From assembly GCA_964459995.1 (NCBI GenBank), contig CAYWOR010000004.1, positions 1 to 64,000 on the forward strand: a DNA stretch of 64,000 nucleotides, read 5' to 3'. The position numbers and the translations under genes were made by a program. The stretch is from CAZSHG01 sp964459995. GTDB taxonomy: Bacteria; UBP14; UBA6098. This document shows, piece by piece, positions 61,201-64,000 of the stretch. The notes below the pieces were generated by a model that searched no databases, was not told where the DNA came from, and saw only the letters and a list, made by a program, of their open reading frames with translations. Position 1 is the first letter of the stretch, and each line of letters begins with the position of its first letter.

Positions 61201-62609
61201 GTGATTGGCCTACCGGCGGAAGTGTTGATCTCGACACTCTTTGGATGCCCAGCGGCCTAACGACTGATACTATGGTCGCAATGGCTCAGTTCAAAGTCTT
61301 TGGCGAACTCATCGCCGACAGCATTCAGGCCGACGGCAATATTATCTATCTCGACGATTCCGTCAGCATCGACGGCGCTCTCTCTCTTGGCGCGGACTCG
61401 ACCTTCCGCGACGATTGGGAAGCACTATATGTTGTAACGGTTGGTCAAAACAACGCCGATTTCCAATCAATTGATGAGGCTATAAACGCCATTGCACTCA
61501 ACGGTTGGATGGAAGCTCTTATCGATGTCGCTCCGGGTCTTTATCCGGTCGGTATGGCAAACATCCCCGCAGGAGTTCATTTGCGCGGTTCCGGCATGAC
61601 TTCCACAACAATTCTCGGTGCGGTTACTGTGCATGGAGTGTTGTCGAGGGTTAAAGTGATGGGGCCGATGACTTCTATGATTAACGGAGAGGCCAGTTAT
61701 TGCCATTTCGAAGGCTCGGTAATGGCTGGAAGTAGCACTCAAGAAACTCGAATAAGCAATTGTCTTTTCCTCGATGTAATGGGAACACCCAGCATAACTT
61801 TCGTCGAAAGAGGCAGAGCGAGTGATTGTATTATAAGAGAAAGTCTTTCTATCAATGGCTCGTGGGTTGTTAAGAGCTGTGAATTCAGTGCCAGAGTTTC
61901 GGTTCAGACCGGTTCCGGATCCTTAGTGGAAGCTCATATTACCGGTTGTGATTTCACAAACTCTCTCACTGTCATGGGATCGCCGGTATTTGCCTTTGTG
62001 GACGCTTGCAAATTCAGAACCGCAGACATGGCGGCGATTCAGGTTATGGAAGGCGCAATGCTCGAAGCCAAAGCGAACCATTTCGTAGATTGCCTTGTCG
62101 GAATTTCCGTCGGCACAAATGGTTCCGCCGTTATTCTCTCGAACGATTTCGCGGCAAACTTCCTAAGTGGTGTTCAGGTTATATCGGCGAATAGAGCTGA
62201 TATTATCGGAAACAGCTTCGTTTCACTCGGTTTCTCGCAGACTGCGATTAACATCAGCGGCGTTTCGAGCGGTATCATCAAGGATAACTCAATCGATAAC
62301 TGCTTGAGCAATGGTATGTTCCTGTCGATGTGTCCTCCCGGATTTATCGTCGATAATAATGTCGTGAGGTCGAGTATTGGGAATGGTATCCTTCTTCAGG
62401 GCGGACAGTATAACCTCCTTCGGAACACATTGGTAGCTAACGGCGACGGGGCTTCGAGCTTCGATCTTCTGGACAATACACCGATGGGATCAGTGGCGAG
62501 TTATAATGTCCTCGATACATATTTCCCAATTGGGGCATTCCAGGGTGCTTTCAATACAAACGTTGCCGGCATAATTTGGATGGGAATCCAAACAGGACAA
62601 TTACCGTAA
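58221..62609 (+). CDS. Large modular secreted surface protein with inserted domains and C-terminal parallel beta-helix
   Basis: A 1462-residue exported protein with a signal peptide (1-19). The opening (VPNVFNYQGKLTTPDG) matches a domain common in FCB/WOR-3 secreted proteins. A scaffold follows with repeated strands such as GDITADGDI, ISADGDI and ELIVDSIQARG. Two different domains interrupt it at equivalent points after FGGG: about 516-703 and about 806-963, the second a MAM/choice-of-anchor-J-like module (LDEDFSDATFPPTGW, YIDDVVV). The last ~380 residues (from about 1080, QSIDEAINAIALNGW) are a right-handed beta-helix with pectate-lyase-like repeats. It has no Por-type C-terminal domain. AGGAGG precedes the ATG. 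The ligand is unknown. Confidence 0.85.
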   Translation: MRNVLFTLLLAALVTVSLAVPNVFNYQGKLTTPDGVGINDDVDITINIYDGPDVGTATLLCTDALTDVPVVLGLFDIQYEVALDQNDLMGDLYMELIVDGNAFDPLIKLTTVPFALSAQYTDSAYYSVVAESLGAFTAADLMPNDLQGAYDEGGPGAGRRIDALNGPVDIRTAYVGPSDGRALELRTNDGVEPALYAYNAGAGPAIFCSGDLRMNGTIWSNADLRFQLDKNGDPTNNRFIVVNDTNATVFSVGEHGNATVLNEIDFKAAIFRPQTVVPTGIAGKVYYDQTDNELKWHDGTSWQDFGSGGVGTHSLQDAYDDGNAVVTTGGNAVSITAGTGTALYVTSPDANGIWNDAGYWSPTGNISLGTGFYHTDNGLFQSNTDFIVKLDANDDEDASFIVRNTVDTDVLWVEENGDVYVTGFLNVSNITNPDGDSIWIDEKLWVEELVTDTIESRGDVVFLKDAFGIRDSLWFDGEWRKTWPTGGTGGDFIWDQDTAAQDADFWIQGQGVFGGVTSYTGAKLQIGTGTSTSTLSPFAGWYRWARNVSLITSAEIASPTACTIDTISIYLGSTSSTNPWTYDSVYIWLENTASATAPTTWDISGATQVFYAVALPVPQVAGWVHFDITDFNYSAGTDNLLIWIQHGYQFSNYASGGPGWRYTTQSTNTLHSQRYIDSGGWPTTLNSSTSRPNFRLSISDYPTVVDQVVVNNGDITADGDITAGGDVSAGSLTLDYTITEWPEWLTKLDTLWAGELGDVSDTIYAMDNFYINGELIVDSIQARGSVIFFDDDIEVDGCATFGGGVVPAITVLDEDFSDATFPPTGWTSTIISGTYDWARTTLYFSSSPASARMYAPAYADNQAELITPSFDISGLSAVLTFDHCQETWGGDQDSLHVYYRVSGADPWILLERWDYSIPRSSWQSESILLPSPSADYSIRFLAFCRYGYGVYIDDVVVSAPSGAAPPAVEICAGNISADGDIEGGTFTLNGVTISDWPTGGSVDLDTLWMPSGLTTDTMVAMAQFKVFGELIADSIQADGNIIYLDDSVSIDGALSLGADSTFRDDWEALYVVTVGQNNADFQSIDEAINAIALNGWMEALIDVAPGLYPVGMANIPAGVHLRGSGMTSTTILGAVTVHGVLSRVKVMGPMTSMINGEASYCHFEGSVMAGSSTQETRISNCLFLDVMGTPSITFVERGRASDCIIRESLSINGSWVVKSCEFSARVSVQTGSGSLVEAHITGCDFTNSLTVMGSPVFAFVDACKFRTADMAAIQVMEGAMLEAKANHFVDCLVGISVGTNGSAVILSNDFAANFLSGVQVISANRADIIGNSFVSLGFSQTAINISGVSSGIIKDNSIDNCLSNGMFLSMCPPGFIVDNNVVRSSIGNGILLQGGQYNLLRNTLVANGDGASSFDLLDNTPMGSVASYNVLDTYFPIGAFQGAFNTNVAGIIWMGIQTGQLP

Positions 62610-62671
62610 AAAAACTCTTGCGCAAAACGAAATGGTAATATATCTTTGGTGAAAATACCGAGAGGAACAAA

Positions 62672-63754
62672 ATGAAAAAGTTAATCCTTTGTTCGATCCT
62701 AATTGGAGTTTTTGCGGCAAGCATGCTAGCGGATTGGCCTTCCGGAGGCGGTTATCAGCTCCGCTGGGGCGCTGTTACAAACGGTGGTTCAGAGGGCGAT
62801 GTTCGCATGTCATCCGGCGGTTTGAGATTGTCAGATAACCTCGGAAACTCCAGTTTCTATACCGATTCCTTCCTCGTAGGAGGCGCGGCATACAAAAACA
62901 GACCCGGTTTCCGCAAGGTTGACTGGGACGAACGTCATCCCTTCACTTCGGTGAACGACCTCGGCGCGGACACAATTTCCAGCGCACCTAATTTCCCTAT
63001 TAGTTGGGGAGGCGCTGATACGACCACCGAAGACGGTATCGGATGGGGCGTCCGTTTCTATGACGTGCAATATCGTCGTGAAGCTGGAACATGGCAGGAC
63101 TGGTATATTCAAACCATCCTAACTAGCGCCATTTTCGGCCCTCTTGCGCCGGAGACGGTCTATGAAGACACGATTTATTATTTCCGTTGCAGAGCTTACG
63201 ACCTGCCGGGAAATGTCGAGCCTTGGCCGACCTCGCCGGATTATCAAGCATGGGCGAGATATGAACAGCAGGTCCTCGAATGGGTGGTCGTAAACCAGGC
63301 AGACAGCAACGACTGGACAATCGAAGAAACTCTTACCTACGGATACACCGCAACAATGCAAGCCGGCGATCTCTTTATCGTGAAAAATAACGGTTCCGTG
63401 GAAATCGATATGGGTATCAAGGGTTATCCTACCACCGGATGGACGCTTCGTCAGAGTTCCGGACCCGACCGTTACGCTTTGAGGGCACACTTCGACGACA
63501 ACGCCGTTCCCCCTGCTACGTTTGTTATTCAGGATGCTGTGTATGATACAGGATTCACATGGGCTTCCGGGCGCTCAACCGACCCGGATACTCTTCTCGG
63601 ACCCGGTGGATGGGGACTTCAACCTGCCGGATCGGACAGCACATCGCGGACTGAAAACCTATGGCTTCAGCTACATGTTCCAACAGAGGCGAGTGTATGG
63701 AATCCAAATCAGGTTATAAGGCTTGACCTTAAGGCGAAAACTACTACCCCCTAA
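62672..63754 (+). CDS. Secreted protein of unknown function with fibronectin-III-like segment
   Basis: A 360-residue exported protein with a signal peptide (1-19). The start of the mature part (GGGYQLRWGAVTNGGSEGDVRMSSGG) resembles FCB-group secreted proteins whose opening describes a repeated beta-sandwich. A middle FnIII-like segment follows (WGVRFYDVQYRREAGTWQDW to YYFRCRAYDLPGNVEPWP), then a beta-rich C-terminal part. It has no catalytic motif and no Por-type sorting domain. GAGGAAC precedes the ATG. It lies 62 nt after the large surface protein and is probably co-transcribed with it. Confidence 0.78.
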   Translation: MKKLILCSILIGVFAASMLADWPSGGGYQLRWGAVTNGGSEGDVRMSSGGLRLSDNLGNSSFYTDSFLVGGAAYKNRPGFRKVDWDERHPFTSVNDLGADTISSAPNFPISWGGADTTTEDGIGWGVRFYDVQYRREAGTWQDWYIQTILTSAIFGPLAPETVYEDTIYYFRCRAYDLPGNVEPWPTSPDYQAWARYEQQVLEWVVVNQADSNDWTIEETLTYGYTATMQAGDLFIVKNNGSVEIDMGIKGYPTTGWTLRQSSGPDRYALRAHFDDNAVPPATFVIQDAVYDTGFTWASGRSTDPDTLLGPGGWGLQPAGSDSTSRTENLWLQLHVPTEASVWNPNQVIRLDLKAKTTTP

Positions 63755-63777
63755 TTTCACTTAGGGCATAGATTCAG

Positions 63778-63806
63778 AAAGCCGTCCAATTGGACGGCTT
63801 TTTTTT
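63778..63806 (+). terminator. Intrinsic terminator of the surface-protein operon
   Basis: A perfect palindromic stem (GCCGTCC/GGACGGC, 63781-63798, with AAA/TTT flanks) is followed by eight T. Confidence 0.92.
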
Positions 63807-63835
63807 GGGTTTTTTTCTCAAAACATCGAACTGAC

Positions 63836-63864
63836 TTGACCGCATAGTATCACTGAAGTATATT
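63836..63864 (+). promoter_or_regulatory. Promoter of the BFD-like gene
   Basis: TTGACC (63836-63841), a 17-nt spacer and TATATT (63859-63864) predict a ~24-nt leader that contains GGAGC before the ATG at 63895. Confidence 0.6.
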
Positions 63865-63894
63865 AATCGAATGTAAAACTGAGATGGAGCAATT

Positions 63895-64000
63895 ATGAAA
63901 GAGAAAATGATTATCATTTGCCGATGCGAAGACCTTAAACTGGATGAGATTCGCGCCGCTATAGCGGATGGATATACCGATTTCGAGGAGCTAAAGCGCT
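63895..64000 (+). CDS. BFD-like [2Fe-2S]-binding protein, N-terminal fragment (runs off the right edge)
   Basis: The first 35 codons start MKEKMIIICRCEDLKLDEIR and go on with AAIADGYTDFEELKR. The CRC motif and the D/E-L/I-R-x-A-I-x-x-G spacing are typical of small BFD-like [2Fe-2S] proteins, such as those fused to or encoded with amino-acid oxidases and glycerol-3-phosphate dehydrogenases. The second cysteine pair would lie beyond the window, so cluster binding cannot be confirmed. TGGAGC precedes the ATG. It has a good promoter upstream. Confidence 0.75.
   Translation, partial: MKEKMIIICRCEDLKLDEIRAAIADGYTDFEELKR

Noticed and set aside
1..64000. tRNA, rRNA, CRISPR arrays, insertion sequences or prophage genes
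   Set aside because: I looked in the intergenic regions and saw no tRNA-like T-loop, no regularly spaced direct repeats and no transposase or phage protein.

Overview
The window looks like chromosomal DNA of an uncultured, anaerobic, Gram-negative bacterium, probably a candidate phylum of or near the FCB group (Fibrobacteres/Cloacimonetes/WOR-3/TA06-like). I infer this from four secreted proteins ending in a Por-type/FlgD-like C-terminal domain, a PorV-like barrel, a B12-dependent ribonucleotide reductase, an RnfB, a soluble Hdr-type redox module and a UbiA of the archaeal-lipid type. Nothing identifies a species. I see no rRNA, tRNA, insertion sequence, prophage or CRISPR array. Coding density is high, with strand switches every few genes.

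Layout. 1-2.9 kb (-): two secreted unknowns, then acpS and an SDR-type threonine dehydrogenase. 2.9-3.4 kb: a divergent intergenic region with a perfect, gapless four-way-junction inverted-repeat element between two back-to-back promoters. 3.4-7.4 kb: class II aldolase (+) facing a VWA surface protein (-). 7.4-12.9 kb (+): a sparse region with microORFs, then an M16 protease, a lipid-interacting or unknown secreted protein, rnfB and DUF4126. 12.9-21.6 kb (-): purH, a CTP-dependent lipid-kinase-like enzyme, two PGSGQ-type membrane proteins around an exported YidD, a PorV-like barrel, nrdJ with tandem NrdR boxes, and a PAS sensor. 21.8-31.4 kb (+): UbiA, dtd, maf, RodZ-like, a catalytically dead signal-peptidase-like protein, a PDZ solenoid, an M50 protease, a VWA-OmpA lipoprotein and a TPR protein. 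Many of these genes lack a Shine-Dalgarno and have a -10 box just before the start.

31.4-42.5 kb (-) is a ten-gene operon, sucC-sucD-fumA-fumB-hdrA-hdrC-hdrB-frdB-frdA-mae. It encodes the branch pyruvate/malate/fumarate/succinate/succinyl-CoA. The fumarate reductase flavoprotein and iron-sulfur subunits are joined to a full HdrABC set instead of membrane anchors. This predicts a soluble, flavin-based bifurcating (or confurcating) fumarate reductase. Its reduced ferredoxin could be used by the Rnf complex to which the RnfB at 11.3 kb would belong.

42.7-54 kb (-): a C10 peptidase, a VWA membrane protein, a sugar transferase, an RseC-like protein, a GH57 glycosidase, an MXAN_6640-like protease and an MBL hydrolase. 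54.1-64 kb (+): an acyl-CoA synthetase-GNAT fusion overlapping a secreted alpha/beta hydrolase, a 1462-residue modular beta-helix surface protein, a secreted unknown, and the start of a BFD-like [2Fe-2S] protein.

The two signals I rate highest are the four-way-junction element (3035-3283) and the Hdr-coupled fumarate reductase operon.
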